Shown piece after piece: positions 1 through 9,155 of a DNA stretch of 64,000 nucleotides. The stretch lies in assembly GCF_036456085.1 (NCBI RefSeq), contig NZ_CP138632.1, forward strand, positions 966,001 to 1,030,000, written 5' to 3'. A model generated the notes under the pieces. The model searched no databases. It saw only the letters and a list, made by a program, of their open reading frames with translations, and was not told where the DNA came from. Numbering within the stretch: position 1 is the stretch's first letter; each line of letters opens with the position of its first letter. The position numbers and the translations under genes were made by a program. Origin of the DNA: Veillonella parvula (GTDB taxonomy: Bacteria > Bacillota > Negativicutes > Veillonellales > Veillonellaceae).

Positions 1-2275
1 CATTAACTGATAAGGCATCGGATGAAATATAGCCATTGAATTGAGGGTTATCCACAGATCCAGTAATTTGTCCTCGACCAGATAGCAAACCATCAACTTT
101 GTAATCCGTATTAATGAGCAATCTGCCCATATCAATTTTTTTGCCTTCAAAATCAATATTAATTGCTTCTTTAGATACTGTACCGCCACCTGTGATAGTT
201 GCACCATAACCTTCAATATCAAATCTATAAAGCTCTAATGTATCATTCTGATAGTTATATTTTGCAAACGCATTGGTCACGAGTTTGCCATAAGCAGAAC
301 CATCCCACAAATGAGCACGACCTTCTATAATCGGATTTGCAGCCGTCCCTGTAATATGATTGTCTGTTTCAAACCAACCTGTAATAGGAACATCTGTAAC
401 AGTACGAATCACATTTTCAATACGAGCAGCCCGAGCCTTGGCATTTAGATCTAACACATCTGTATTAAGATTATACCAACCATTAACATCATAGCCCCCA
501 TCGCCATCACCAATATGTCCATTGGTGATAGTGAGAATATGGTTATCTAGCTTAATATCTCCATGGATATTATTGAATCGAGCCCCTTTATAATGTACCT
601 CTTGCCCCCATACAGTGCCCATTACATTTGGATTATCCAATGTACCTTGTATCGCAAAAGAGGTATTCAAGGTGCCATCAACATCTTGACCAATAATAGG
701 ACTTAGTGCGGTCAATGGCAATGCATTACCGGAAATAGTGGCATCTATATTACCATTTTGGATATAGCCATATCCGCTTAGCGCCCCATCTCCTATAGTG
801 CCTACAACGGTCATATTTGTACTATTATCTGCATGTGTAAAGTTAGCTTTTGCAGTATCAACTACAACACCGCGAATGCCTATTTGGCGACCTTCAACAG
901 CGCCTACAACATCTGTAACTTGATTATTTTTTCCTAAGATACGCATCTCACCATCGATATTACCTGTAACCGGTGAGGTCATATCTTTTGTGAAAGTGCC
1001 TAAAGGTAAATTTTGAATCTTTATAGTAGTATCAAAATCCCCTGTATCAACCACATATTGGCCCTTAACCTTTGCACTACCTTCGCCTACTGATAGGCGC
1101 ACATCATCCGTACGAACTAAACCGTTATCATATACAATATCACCTTGTAAACGATCAATATAGTAACCATTATAAGAAATACCATCACTAGCAATCGTTG
1201 CATCTACACGTGGAGCTACTGTCGTGCCACCAATATGTGCACGCCCACCTACAATACCAGAAACACCGACGTCTGTTATCGCCTCTAAATCTACTTTATC
1301 GGCCACAACATTAAGATTTAAATACTCTTCATCTTTGCCTAGTGTAACTAAGCCATTGATCTTTGTTACTTGATCATTTACCCTCCAAGAACTACGACTA
1401 ATAATGATTTGATCATTATTAAGCATAATGCGACCCGTGCCATCGGTAATATTATAAATTGTATTACCCCGTTTATAAGTGCCTGTTGAACCTTTAAAGC
1501 CTACATTACCACTCATAATGTATTTGCCATCTTCACTTTTAAGATTTAAATGTAAATCTTGTAACTTACCACTCGTTACAGATAGATCCTTACGAAGTGG
1601 AACAAAACTCATAATACCAGCAGTATCAATTTCATCAGCTTGTACAAAGAGATCAAAATTAGATACATTGTTCATATCAATTTTGCCATTCAAGGTAATT
1701 GCGGAACCATCTACATCAGCAGTAAAGGCACCTTTAGACATGCCACTCATATCAAGCGCCATAGTCCCATCAAGATTTCCTACATTCCTCTTTATTCCAT
1801 CTTTAGTACGTAGCGCTACGCGACCATCATTAACAGTCACAGAGCCATCAAAAGTACCCGACTTATTTGGATCGGATGGTTTTACTAACTTAGTTATACT
1901 CCACGACCCATCAGCTAGTTGCCATATATGAAAATCTGGCGCCTCAACGATTACACTAGAAATAGCCGTAGCCCCTGATGTGTTGCCACCGACAATCTTC
2001 GGCAAAGAAGATAGTTTAACTCCTACAGCTACCTCTTGAGCAGTTCCAACTAAATGACCATCTCTATCTTTGATAGTCACATCTGTTAGAACAACATCAC
2101 CATTCCAATTAATTCGGAGAGAATCATAGTCTATAGATCCGTTTATGACATTATTTACTTGTTCTTTAACCATAGGTGCAATGTAAGTTTGAGCCATAGG
2201 ATTGATGCTGGCACCAACAATACCAGACAAACCTAAAATCGCTGCACCGATAAGGAGCCACTTTTTACGGGTCAT
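1..2275 (-). CDS. tamB: TamB/AsmA-like translocation and assembly protein, N-terminal part
   Basis: The frame stays open from an ATG at 2275 to the left edge, so about 758 residues are seen and the C-terminus is missing. The start has GGGAG about 7 bases upstream. Residues 6-24 form one hydrophobic signal anchor (LLIGAAILGLSGIVGA). The rest is long, beta-rich and repetitive, with alternating polar and hydrophobic residues and many Gly/Asn turns, and almost no other membrane segment. This is the architecture of TamB/AsmA-type inner-membrane-anchored proteins that span the periplasm as a beta-taco and help lipid transport or outer-membrane protein assembly. It follows tolC and mlaEFD, which fits. 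The conserved C-terminal DUF490 domain lies outside the window, so the family call rests on architecture and context. Confidence 0.8.
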   Translation of the reverse strand, partial: MTRKKWLLIGAAILGLSGIVGASINPMAQTYIAPMVKEQVNNVINGSIDYDSLRINWNGDVVLTDVTIKDRDGHLVGTAQEVAVGVKLSSLPKIVGGNTSGATAISSVIVEAPDFHIWQLADGSWSITKLVKPSDPNKSGTFDGSVTVNDGRVALRTKDGIKRNVGNLDGTMALDMSGMSKGAFTADVDGSAITLNGKIDMNNVSNFDLFVQADEIDTAGIMSFVPLRKDLSVTSGKLQDLHLNLKSEDGKYIMSGNVGFKGSTGTYKRGNTIYNITDGTGRIMLNNDQIIISRSSWRVNDQVTKINGLVTLGKDEEYLNLNVVADKVDLEAITDVGVSGIVGGRAHIGGTTVAPRVDATIASDGISYNGYYIDRLQGDIVYDNGLVRTDDVRLSVGEGSAKVKGQYVVDTGDFDTTIKIQNLPLGTFTKDMTSPVTGNIDGEMRILGKNNQVTDVVGAVEGRQIGIRGVVVDTAKANFTHADNSTNMTVVGTIGDGALSGYGYIQNGNIDATISGNALPLTALSPIIGQDVDGTLNTSFAIQGTLDNPNVMGTVWGQEVHYKGARFNNIHGDIKLDNHILTITNGHIGDGDGGYDVNGWYNLNTDVLDLNAKARAARIENVIRTVTDVPITGWFETDNHITGTAANPIIEGRAHLWDGSAYGKLVTNAFAKYNYQNDTLELYRFDIEGYGATITGGGTVSKEAINIDFEGKKIDMGRLLINTDYKVDGLLSGRGQITGSVDNPQFNGYISSDALSVN

Positions 2276-2417
2276 AATGATACTCCCATACACATTATGA
2301 ATAATATAAATATATATACTAATCTTACCACAGACACAGTAATAACTATAGTATTTTCAGAGTGAATTTTATAAAACCTATCAAGAACACCCATTGTCTA
2401 TAATGTCCATTACAAGA

Positions 2418-2443
2418 AAAAAGACGACCGAAGTCGTCTTTTT
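2418..2443 (-). terminator. Intrinsic terminator after tolC
   Basis: An 11-bp stem (2418-2428 with 2433-2443, loop CGAA on the + strand) is followed on the minus strand by a U-rich run. It ends the mla-tolC transcript and implies a separate promoter for tamB in the AT-rich 2276-2417 gap, where I could not fix a clear -35/-10 pair. Confidence 0.85.
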
Positions 2444-2453
2444 AAAGATCATA

Positions 2454-3914
2454 TTATTGATTGCCGCCTAGTTTTGACAATTGTTCAACAGCACCACTAT
2501 TAGCAATAACTTCAGCACCTTGACCTACAGGTGTAGACAATGGAACGCCTGTTAATTGTTCAAGAGCCGCAATGCTAATATTGTAATTGTAAAGAGCTTC
2601 TACATAGTTATTACGAGCTGTTGTCAACTTAGTTTCTGCATCAAGTACATCAAGGTTCGTACCAACACCTGCACGGTAACGAAGCGTAGCAATACGGAAA
2701 CTTTCTTGACCTTGTGCGACTGCAGTTTGTGTACTTTGGATTGTTTGTTCAGCAGCTCGTAAATTCAAGTATGCTTTTTGTACAGCTAACAATACAGCAT
2801 CAACAGTTGCCAAGTTAGCTTCTTTTGCTTGTTCAAGTTGTGCATTTGCTTTTTTAATAGCATTTTGTGTTGCACCACCGTCCCATAAGTTCCAAGTAGC
2901 ACTAGCACCAACACTCCAGGACTTTGTACTTGTACCAAAGTAACCATCTGGATCACCATAGCCACGACCAGCTTTTACAGCAACCGTAGGCAAATAACCC
3001 GCCTTAGCAGATTTTACAGCTTCTTCCGCAGATTTTACATCAAGAGCTGATTTAACAAGAGCGGAACGATGAAGCATAGCATATGCTTTCGCTTGCTCCA
3101 AAGTTACATTATATGGTTTATATTGTAAATCATGCTCTGCTGTAGTAATAGCTGTTTGTGCAGGGTATGCAATAACTTGATTTAAGTTCGCCTCTGCTAA
3201 ATTTGCAGCATTTTGCGCTTTTACAAGAGATGTTTGAGAATCATCAAGATTTGTTTTAGCGGCCAATACATCGGAGCTCGCCACTAAACCAACATTATAC
3301 TGTGCCTCTACATTGGTTACATGACCTTGATAATCTTTAACAGCTTGTTGTGCTACATCTACCATATTACGGCTCATAATCAATGTATAATAACCGTTAA
3401 GAGCATCATATTTTGCTTGTTGTAAAGCCTCTTCATAGCTAGCACCAGTACCTTCACGAGTATAACGTGCAGAATCAATGCTTGCATCGAGTTGTGGATT
3501 GAATACAGGCGCACTAATGGAGAAGTTATGACTACCAGATTTGCCACTACCTGTGTCACCGCCCGTTTTTTGAGCACTCCAACCATAACTAACACTTGGA
3601 TTCTTACCAGCTGCTACTTGGCTTACTGCAGATTTAGCAGCTTCATAACCCCATTTAGTTTGCTTAGCTGTACGATTATTAGCTAATGCTAAATCAACCG
3701 TACGGGCTTCGTTTAAAGCTAATGTACGTTCATAGGTTTTACTATCTAAAACAGATTTTTCTGCTAATTGCTTTTGTGTTAATTGAATAGCTTCTTTTTG
3801 ATATTTGCTTAATTGGTCTCCGTTGTTAACGGATGTAGTTACTACATCAGCGGCAAATGCACCAGTAGTAACTAAAGAAAGCATTACACCTAAGGAAAGA
3901 ACCTTTTTATTCAT
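2454..3914 (-). CDS. tolC: TolC-family outer-membrane efflux/secretion protein
   Basis: The product is 486 aa. The chosen ATG at 3914 has GGAGGT seven bases upstream and begins a clear signal peptide (MNKKVLSLGVMLSLVTTGAFA). An in-frame start 21 bases earlier lacks this spacing. After the signal come two similar long alpha-helical halves, with repeated A/Q/N-rich coiled-coil stretches and the LDVLDAETKL-type motif near residue 425, which is typical of TolC family trimers forming an outer-membrane channel and periplasmic tunnel. It lies 42 bp after mlaD and is probably co-transcribed with mlaEFD. No MFP/RND pump genes are adjacent, so its partner is unclear. It could serve efflux, or bridge the envelope alongside the Mla proteins. 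Confidence 0.9.
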   Translation of the reverse strand: MNKKVLSLGVMLSLVTTGAFAADVVTTSVNNGDQLSKYQKEAIQLTQKQLAEKSVLDSKTYERTLALNEARTVDLALANNRTAKQTKWGYEAAKSAVSQVAAGKNPSVSYGWSAQKTGGDTGSGKSGSHNFSISAPVFNPQLDASIDSARYTREGTGASYEEALQQAKYDALNGYYTLIMSRNMVDVAQQAVKDYQGHVTNVEAQYNVGLVASSDVLAAKTNLDDSQTSLVKAQNAANLAEANLNQVIAYPAQTAITTAEHDLQYKPYNVTLEQAKAYAMLHRSALVKSALDVKSAEEAVKSAKAGYLPTVAVKAGRGYGDPDGYFGTSTKSWSVGASATWNLWDGGATQNAIKKANAQLEQAKEANLATVDAVLLAVQKAYLNLRAAEQTIQSTQTAVAQGQESFRIATLRYRAGVGTNLDVLDAETKLTTARNNYVEALYNYNISIAALEQLTGVPLSTPVGQGAEVIANSGAVEQLSKLGGNQ

Positions 3915-3956
3915 AATATGTACCTCCATACTCATATAGAGTAAATGTGTTAGTCA

Positions 3957-5216
3957 TTAGAATACTTGTTTAATACCGAAATAGGTACCTCCATTCGTAG
4001 AACTGAACGGTCTGGTCATTTGAATAACGCCATAGGTATCTTTATGCAAACGTATATCACTACGAATACGATATTTACGATGATTAAGGTCATATAGCGC
4101 GGCTGATAAGGACACAGGACCACGGAGGTTATAATCCACTCCAAGACCCAATTCACTTTCAAAAATACCACCACGCACCAACCATTTAGAACTAATAAAT
4201 CGACCTGCATTCAGATCAAAAGTAGTATCATCCCCCATATTAGAAAGGCCAATTTCAGCCATTCCTTTATTATTAAAGGCACGTACTCTACCATTGACAC
4301 GGAATTCATTATCCGTTGTGTTATACAACAAATCTACAGATGGTTCAATCTTGGTAGATGACTTTTTTTCAGTCATACCAACCTCTACACTATTTCCATT
4401 TACATCCGTTTGGTACGCCTTTCCGCCCATCAGTTTATTGATGCGAGCTGAAATCTGTGCCGTATTATGTAAAGTCTCCTTAATATTTTCTTGTGCTTTA
4501 GGATCTGTTACAGTTGATTCCATGGTACGAGCCATATTATCTACACGATCAGTAGTTTGTTTTAAATTAGTTAAAATAGCACGCATATCATTGCCTGCAT
4601 TACCATCAGCATTAAACTGTTGTGCTGCTTGATTTAGCTGAGCCGTTACATCCGCCATATTTTGTGTAATAGCTACCGCATTATCAGCCATCACAGCTGT
4701 AGATTGCAAAGAATATTTAAGTGCACTTTGAGTTGCAGGATCACCAATAATACTATTAATAGACTGTAGCATCTTCTCAGTACCATCCATTAATTTTTGT
4801 GCACTCTGCATGGCCTTATCCACAGCATCAACGCCTTCACCTTTAACGGAGTCACCATCTTGTAAATATACTTTAGACTGTCCTGGTGAAATTTGAATAA
4901 ATTTATCACCTAAAAAACCATCTGACCCCAAGGAAAAGATCGAGTCACTTGGAATCTGCGTTTTTTCATCAAGTTTCATCTTAACCACAACGCCACGCGG
5001 TGTAATTTCAATATCAGAAACAGTCCCGATGGCCACGCCGGAAAATTTAACCTGATTCCCATTTTTTAGGCCATTTACTTGAGTGAAATCACCTGTAATT
5101 GTCATTTGCGGTTTAGCCCAAATATCGATACGGCCTACAAATAGTATGCCTGCAATAAATAGAACTATACCTATTATTGTAAAAGCCCCTACCTTGGCCT
5201 CCGTCGTCCACTTCAT
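3957..5216 (-). CDS. mlaD: MlaD-like MCE-domain protein with C-terminal beta-barrel-like region
   Basis: The product is 419 aa, more than twice the usual MlaD length (about 180 aa in E. coli). Residues 7-27 are a membrane anchor and residues about 37-115 are the MCE domain (VNGLKNGNQVKFSGV, FLGDKFIQI). Residues about 125-270 are long, amphipathic and helical. Residues about 280-419 are alternating beta strands ending in Phe (YFGIKQVF), like the last strand of an outer-membrane protein. MlaD rings carry phospholipid between MlaFE and the outer membrane. The start ATG overlaps the mlaF stop as TAATG, so translation is probably coupled. A single protein spanning the envelope in this way has been described in Veillonella parvula. 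No MlaA, MlaB or MlaC gene is seen in this window. Confidence 0.9.
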   Translation of the reverse strand: MKWTTEAKVGAFTIIGIVLFIAGILFVGRIDIWAKPQMTITGDFTQVNGLKNGNQVKFSGVAIGTVSDIEITPRGVVVKMKLDEKTQIPSDSIFSLGSDGFLGDKFIQISPGQSKVYLQDGDSVKGEGVDAVDKAMQSAQKLMDGTEKMLQSINSIIGDPATQSALKYSLQSTAVMADNAVAITQNMADVTAQLNQAAQQFNADGNAGNDMRAILTNLKQTTDRVDNMARTMESTVTDPKAQENIKETLHNTAQISARINKLMGGKAYQTDVNGNSVEVGMTEKKSSTKIEPSVDLLYNTTDNEFRVNGRVRAFNNKGMAEIGLSNMGDDTTFDLNAGRFISSKWLVRGGIFESELGLGVDYNLRGPVSLSAALYDLNHRKYRIRSDIRLHKDTYGVIQMTRPFSSTNGGTYFGIKQVF

Positions 5217-5974
5217 TATATATCTCCCATCGCAGATTCGTTAATCGGCTCTGCTTCACCATGAATAAATTGTTGTACCTTCTTATTTGTAGAATTCTTA
5301 AATTCTATTGTATCAGAAATTTCTACAAAATGCCCCTGATCGAGTAAAGCTATGCGGTCAGCAACATAAAATGCTGACTGCATATCATGTGTTACCACGA
5401 TAGAAGTACAACCAAGCCGATTCTGCATCCCCTTAATTAGTATACTAATCGTACCTGATGTAATAGGATCTAACCCTGATGAAGGTTCATCATAAAGAAT
5501 TAAACTCGGATCTAGTGCTATAGCACGAGCTAAGCTAACCCGCTTTTTCATACCACCAGATAACTCATTAGGCATATAGGACTCATATCCCTTTAAACCA
5601 ACCCAATCAAGTCTTTCTGCCACAATGCGTTTGATTTCGTCATCCTTTAACTTCGTATGTTGACGCAAACCAAAAGCTACGTTCTCACCTACCGACATAG
5701 AATCAAACAAAGCTGAATATTGGAATACCATCCCCATTTTTCTTCGTACCGTATTAAATTCATCTTCAGATAATGTAGTTATATCTGTGCCATCTACGAT
5801 AATCTGCCCTGATGTAGGACGTTGTAAACCTATTAATAAGCGAAGTAATGTACTTTTACCACTACCACTGCCGCCTAATATAACTAACGTCTCCCCATCA
5901 TTAATAGTGAGATTAACAGAGTCTAAAATCACACGTGACTCGTAGGCAACTACAACATTGCGTAGTTCAATCAT
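5216..5974 (-). CDS. mlaF: MlaF-like phospholipid transport ATPase
   Basis: A 252-aa ABC ATPase. Walker A is GGSGSGKST (34-42), the Q-loop Gln is at about 85, the signature is LSGGM (138-142) and Walker B is LILYDEP (158-164), followed by the switch His in VVTHD. The LSGGMKKR signature is the form typical of Mla/Ttg2A-type ATPases. It would power MlaE-mediated lipid transfer from the cytoplasmic side. It sits 21 bp after mlaE and overlaps mlaD by one base. Confidence 0.93.
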   Translation of the reverse strand: MIELRNVVVAYESRVILDSVNLTINDGETLVILGGSGSGKSTLLRLLIGLQRPTSGQIIVDGTDITTLSEDEFNTVRRKMGMVFQYSALFDSMSVGENVAFGLRQHTKLKDDEIKRIVAERLDWVGLKGYESYMPNELSGGMKKRVSLARAIALDPSLILYDEPSSGLDPITSGTISILIKGMQNRLGCTSIVVTHDMQSAFYVADRIALLDQGHFVEISDTIEFKNSTNKKVQQFIHGEAEPINESAMGDI

Positions 5975-5995
5975 AAATCCCTCTAAAAATATCCA

Positions 5996-6757
5996 CTAAA
6001 ATAACAATGTAGATAAAAAGTAATTTAATACAAATACTAGAATAATACTAGTTACTACAGAACTAGTAGTGGAAAAACCAACAGCTTCTGCGCCCATTTT
6101 AGTTTCCATGCCCTTATAAGCACCTACCAATGCAATGACAGCACCAAACACACTAGACTTTATAAGTCCTAAGGTGAAATCTGAAATGGTAGAAAACATT
6201 TGAATAGAATCTAAATATGTACTAGGCGCCAAACCCTTGATAACAGTGGCTACAAAGTAACCACCGGCAATACCGATAACAACACCATAAAATGCCAAAA
6301 TTGGCACCATAATCATACACGCTACTACACGTGGTACCACGAGGTAACCAACAGGATCAACAGCCATAACACGTAGGGCATCAATTTGTTCTGTTACCTT
6401 CATTGTACCAATTTCAGCCGTGATAGCTGCGCCAACACGGCCGGCTAATACTACACCAACTAAGATAGGACCCAATTCACGGCCCATAGCTACAGCCATA
6501 AGGCCACCTACTGTACTTTGAGCACCATAGGTAATGAGTACATCTGTAATCTGTAAGGTCATAACGGCACCAGCAAAGAGTAGAGTTAAGCTAATAATAG
6601 GCAAGGAGTCTACCCCTAAGTGAGCCATCTGTTGAAATACATGCCACAGATTAATCATTTTTAATTGTTTTATTGTTTGCCACACTAATAATGTAGCACT
6701 ACCCATCTGCGATAAGCCGTTTATGACGACTCGACCTATCGATTCTAGCCAACTCAA
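5996..6757 (-). CDS. mlaE: MlaE-like phospholipid transport permease
   Basis: A 253-aa integral membrane protein of the MlaE/YrbE family. It starts with an amphipathic interfacial stretch (residues 1-35) and then about five membrane segments. The family motif around residues 91-125 is visible (GRELGPILVGVVLAGRVGAA, then EIGTMKVTEQIDAL). It forms the inner-membrane core of the MlaFED complex with mlaF and mlaD, which follow directly. It starts 30 bp after the S55 protease gene and is probably on the same transcript. Confidence 0.93.
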   Translation of the reverse strand: MSWLESIGRVVINGLSQMGSATLLVWQTIKQLKMINLWHVFQQMAHLGVDSLPIISLTLLFAGAVMTLQITDVLITYGAQSTVGGLMAVAMGRELGPILVGVVLAGRVGAAITAEIGTMKVTEQIDALRVMAVDPVGYLVVPRVVACMIMVPILAFYGVVIGIAGGYFVATVIKGLAPSTYLDSIQMFSTISDFTLGLIKSSVFGAVIALVGAYKGMETKMGAEAVGFSTTSSVVTSIILVFVLNYFLSTLLF

Positions 6758-6787
6758 CAGTCTATCCCTTTCCCTTACAGTTTCAAC

Positions 6788-8770
6788 TTATTCAGCTGTA
6801 TTTGTTCCACCAGCATTAGCCTCATCTTTTTTATTGGTTTCTTTCGACTCTTTTTTAGAATCCTTTTTAGACTCAGCTTTATCCGTTTTATCTTTTTTAG
6901 ATTGATCTTCCAATTCTAACTTGCGTTCCATCTTAATCTGATGTTTCGCTTCTTTGACACGTTTTGCTAATTCTTTATCCCGATCAGCAGGCTTCATTAC
7001 ATGAATCGTAAATTGACCATCACCTTGCACAATGTACTCAGTATCAACAGCAGTCTTTTCAGGTTTCTTTTCATCATCCTTACTAGAACTCAAATCTTCT
7101 TGACCTGTTTTTTTCTTTACATCCCCTGGCATAGGTTTTGATTCCACATCTTTAAGCTTAGCCTTTTTAACAGATTGAGAGCCATCTTCATCAACTAAGC
7201 TGATACCATCTTCCAAAAATTCTACAACGATTTGATTATTTGTATCTGTCTTTTGAATTTCATCATAAAGCTCATCAAAATCTTTATGAACTTTCAAACG
7301 GCGTAAAATTTCATCTGTTAAATTATATTTCTGTTTTTCCAATACGTATGGTAATGGAATCTCGCCACCGCCACGCACCTCTAAGGTATACTTACCAATA
7401 GCTTGATCTTCAGGTACCTTAAAGAAAATTTGTTTAATAACCTTTTCACCGCGGAACGGCTCTAATGTTACATCTACTACGATAGTATCCCCAGGAGAAA
7501 CTACAGTAGACGAAGCAGAAGCATCGATAAGCTTTGCTGTTTTCTTATCTTGCGTTACGTTTGTTTCAACCGAAATATCCGAAATTTCATAGTTGATGAA
7601 TCGATTGTTCATAAGAACATCAATGACATTATAAAATTCATCAACTGCTTTTTCACTAATAGAATCAGAGCTGTAGAACATATTTGTCCGCGTTAATGGC
7701 TTATGTTCTTTCCCTTTTGGCGTAATAGTATAAGAAATTGTAGCCGTACCAGAGCCACTGCGATCCAATGTTTTATTCAACATATTGTATAAGGCTGTAG
7801 CTGCTAAAGTTGGTGTCATTTCACCATCTTCAATAACCTTGACAGAACTAGTTCTATCACGGCCCATATCAATATCCTTTAAATGGAATCGCAATGGAAT
7901 ACCTGGCGAAATCACGCCTGATACACCTGCAATACCGGCACCTCTATCTTCGGTAACAGAGCCAATCTCTTTACCCATAGAGCCAAGCTTAAAGGCAGCA
8001 TTATAGCTTTTTACAACGGTAAAGATACTTGCATTGTGCATAAAATAGTTAGAAGAACCATGTTTTAAGAATGGATGACCAAAGGCAACAACCTTTTCAC
8101 CATCTACATGAGTAACAGTACCAATAGCGCCCAATTTAAGGTCACCATCAACTAGCAAAGCCGCTACTGAGCCACCAGCTTCTAAAGGTTTTGCAATTTC
8201 ATCACCACTAGCACTTGCGGTGTCATATGTTTCATATTTATATTGTGGTAACTTCGATTTAAAGTATTCCATTGATGCCGCATCGAAGCCATATGCCATA
8301 AGTGGAGTACCTAAAGGAATCAATTGTGTATCATCCCAAGGTTTAGATAAGTTTTTCTCATATGGTATATTCCATAGTTTGACCATATCCTCAATAGGAG
8401 TAATCATACCTATCGTACCATCCGCAAACCCCCAGCCATAAGCAACAGCCCCAACGAGTTTACCATTTATATATACAGGGCTACCACTCATACCATGCGC
8501 AATGCCACCAGTTTGATCCATAACGGGGCCGGAAAACTTGGCTAAAATAAGATGACCAGATGGTCCCTTATCCTTCATGACACCCAGTACCTTTACATCA
8601 AAGGTGGAAATAGTATCCCCTACGATTACAGTTTTTGCAATACCTTCCATACCTGTTGTTACATCATTGACAGGCATAAAATCAATAGCCTGTGCAGTTG
8701 TAAGTGAAGTACAGAAGAAAAGCGCCAGTATCGCTTTTCTATACCGACGCCAAGAATGAGAAAACTTCAT
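6788..8770 (-). CDS. Exported SpoIVB-type (S55) serine protease-like protein
   Basis: The product is 660 aa. The ATG at 8770 has GGAGAG upstream. Residues 10-29 look like a signal peptide or anchor. Residues about 30-300 match the SpoIVB peptidase S55 domain: MPVNDVTTGMEGIAKTVI at its start and GIAHGMSGSPVYINGKLV with the candidate nucleophile Ser (GMSGSP). The middle is beta-rich. The last 100 residues are extremely Lys/Glu/Asp-rich and probably disordered. SpoIVB cleaves a sporulation regulator in Bacillus, but no sporulation gene is visible here. The position between an exported lipoyl-like protein and mlaEFD suggests an envelope role. Whether it is active as a protease is not proven by sequence alone. 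Confidence 0.82.
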   Translation of the reverse strand: MKFSHSWRRYRKAILALFFCTSLTTAQAIDFMPVNDVTTGMEGIAKTVIVGDTISTFDVKVLGVMKDKGPSGHLILAKFSGPVMDQTGGIAHGMSGSPVYINGKLVGAVAYGWGFADGTIGMITPIEDMVKLWNIPYEKNLSKPWDDTQLIPLGTPLMAYGFDAASMEYFKSKLPQYKYETYDTASASGDEIAKPLEAGGSVAALLVDGDLKLGAIGTVTHVDGEKVVAFGHPFLKHGSSNYFMHNASIFTVVKSYNAAFKLGSMGKEIGSVTEDRGAGIAGVSGVISPGIPLRFHLKDIDMGRDRTSSVKVIEDGEMTPTLAATALYNMLNKTLDRSGSGTATISYTITPKGKEHKPLTRTNMFYSSDSISEKAVDEFYNVIDVLMNNRFINYEISDISVETNVTQDKKTAKLIDASASSTVVSPGDTIVVDVTLEPFRGEKVIKQIFFKVPEDQAIGKYTLEVRGGGEIPLPYVLEKQKYNLTDEILRRLKVHKDFDELYDEIQKTDTNNQIVVEFLEDGISLVDEDGSQSVKKAKLKDVESKPMPGDVKKKTGQEDLSSSKDDEKKPEKTAVDTEYIVQGDGQFTIHVMKPADRDKELAKRVKEAKHQIKMERKLELEDQSKKDKTDKAESKKDSKKESKETNKKDEANAGGTNTAE

Positions 8771-8782
8771 TCCTTCTCTCCT

Positions 8783-9067
8783 TTATTTACTTTCTACAGT
8801 GACAACGATTTGATCACGAGAAACGTCTGAACCCACTGTAACATTAACCGCCGTTACAGTACCAGTTACAGTAGATTTAGCAGCAGCCATAGGACCAGCC
8901 AATGTCTCTACAGTCACCAATGTTTGGCCTTCTGTTACAGAAGTACCAACAGAAACTGTAGAAGCAACTTTACCTGTTAATACACTTTGGTATGATACAG
9001 GGGCCGCCATTACAGAGCTAACACTTAAAATGCCTAATGCAGCTAAAGCTAACGCTACTCTTTTCAT
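8783..9067 (-). CDS. Small exported biotinyl/lipoyl-like domain protein
   Basis: A 94-aa protein with a clear signal peptide (residues 1-21, ending SVMA-AP) and an AAAGGAGGG ribosome site. The mature 70 residues have the twofold beta-hairpin pattern of a biotinyl/lipoyl fold: GKVASTVSVGTSVTEGQTLV, then a Gly-Pro turn, then TGTVTAVNVTVGSDV and a closing valine strand. In carrier proteins the turn between the halves holds the modified Lys (AMKM or similar). Here it reads LAGPMAAAK, so the usual modification site is not obvious. It lies 12 bp ahead of the S55 protease gene and behind its own promoter. It may be a structural adaptor; the function is unknown. Confidence 0.75.
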   Translation of the reverse strand: MKRVALALAALGILSVSSVMAAPVSYQSVLTGKVASTVSVGTSVTEGQTLVTVETLAGPMAAAKSTVTGTVTAVNVTVGSDVSRDQIVVTVESK

Positions 9068-9105
9068 AACGATCCCTCCTTTTACAAAATTAGTTATGTA
9101 TTTAT

Positions 9106-9134
9106 AGTATACTAAATTATTAGTAATATTTCAA
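9106..9134 (-). promoter_or_regulatory. Sigma-70-type promoter for the lipoyl-like/S55/mla/tolC transcript
   Basis: On the minus strand a TTGAAA -35 (9129-9134) is separated by exactly 17 bp from a TATACT -10 (9106-9111). The start codon at 9067 lies about 30 bp downstream of the expected transcription start. No terminator is seen before the next one at 2418-2443, so one transcript could cover the whole mla block. Confidence 0.75.
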
Positions 9135-9155
9135 ACAAAATTGTATGCAACGAAT

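Noticed and set aside
2276..2417. tamB promoter at TTACTG/TATATA
   Set aside because: An 18-bp-spaced weak pair can be drawn, but several alternatives are equally good in this AT-rich gap.
6788..8770. True SpoIVB sporulation protease
   Set aside because: The S55 motif is present, but no sporulation gene is seen, the length and acidic/basic tail differ, and the neighbours are envelope lipid transport genes.
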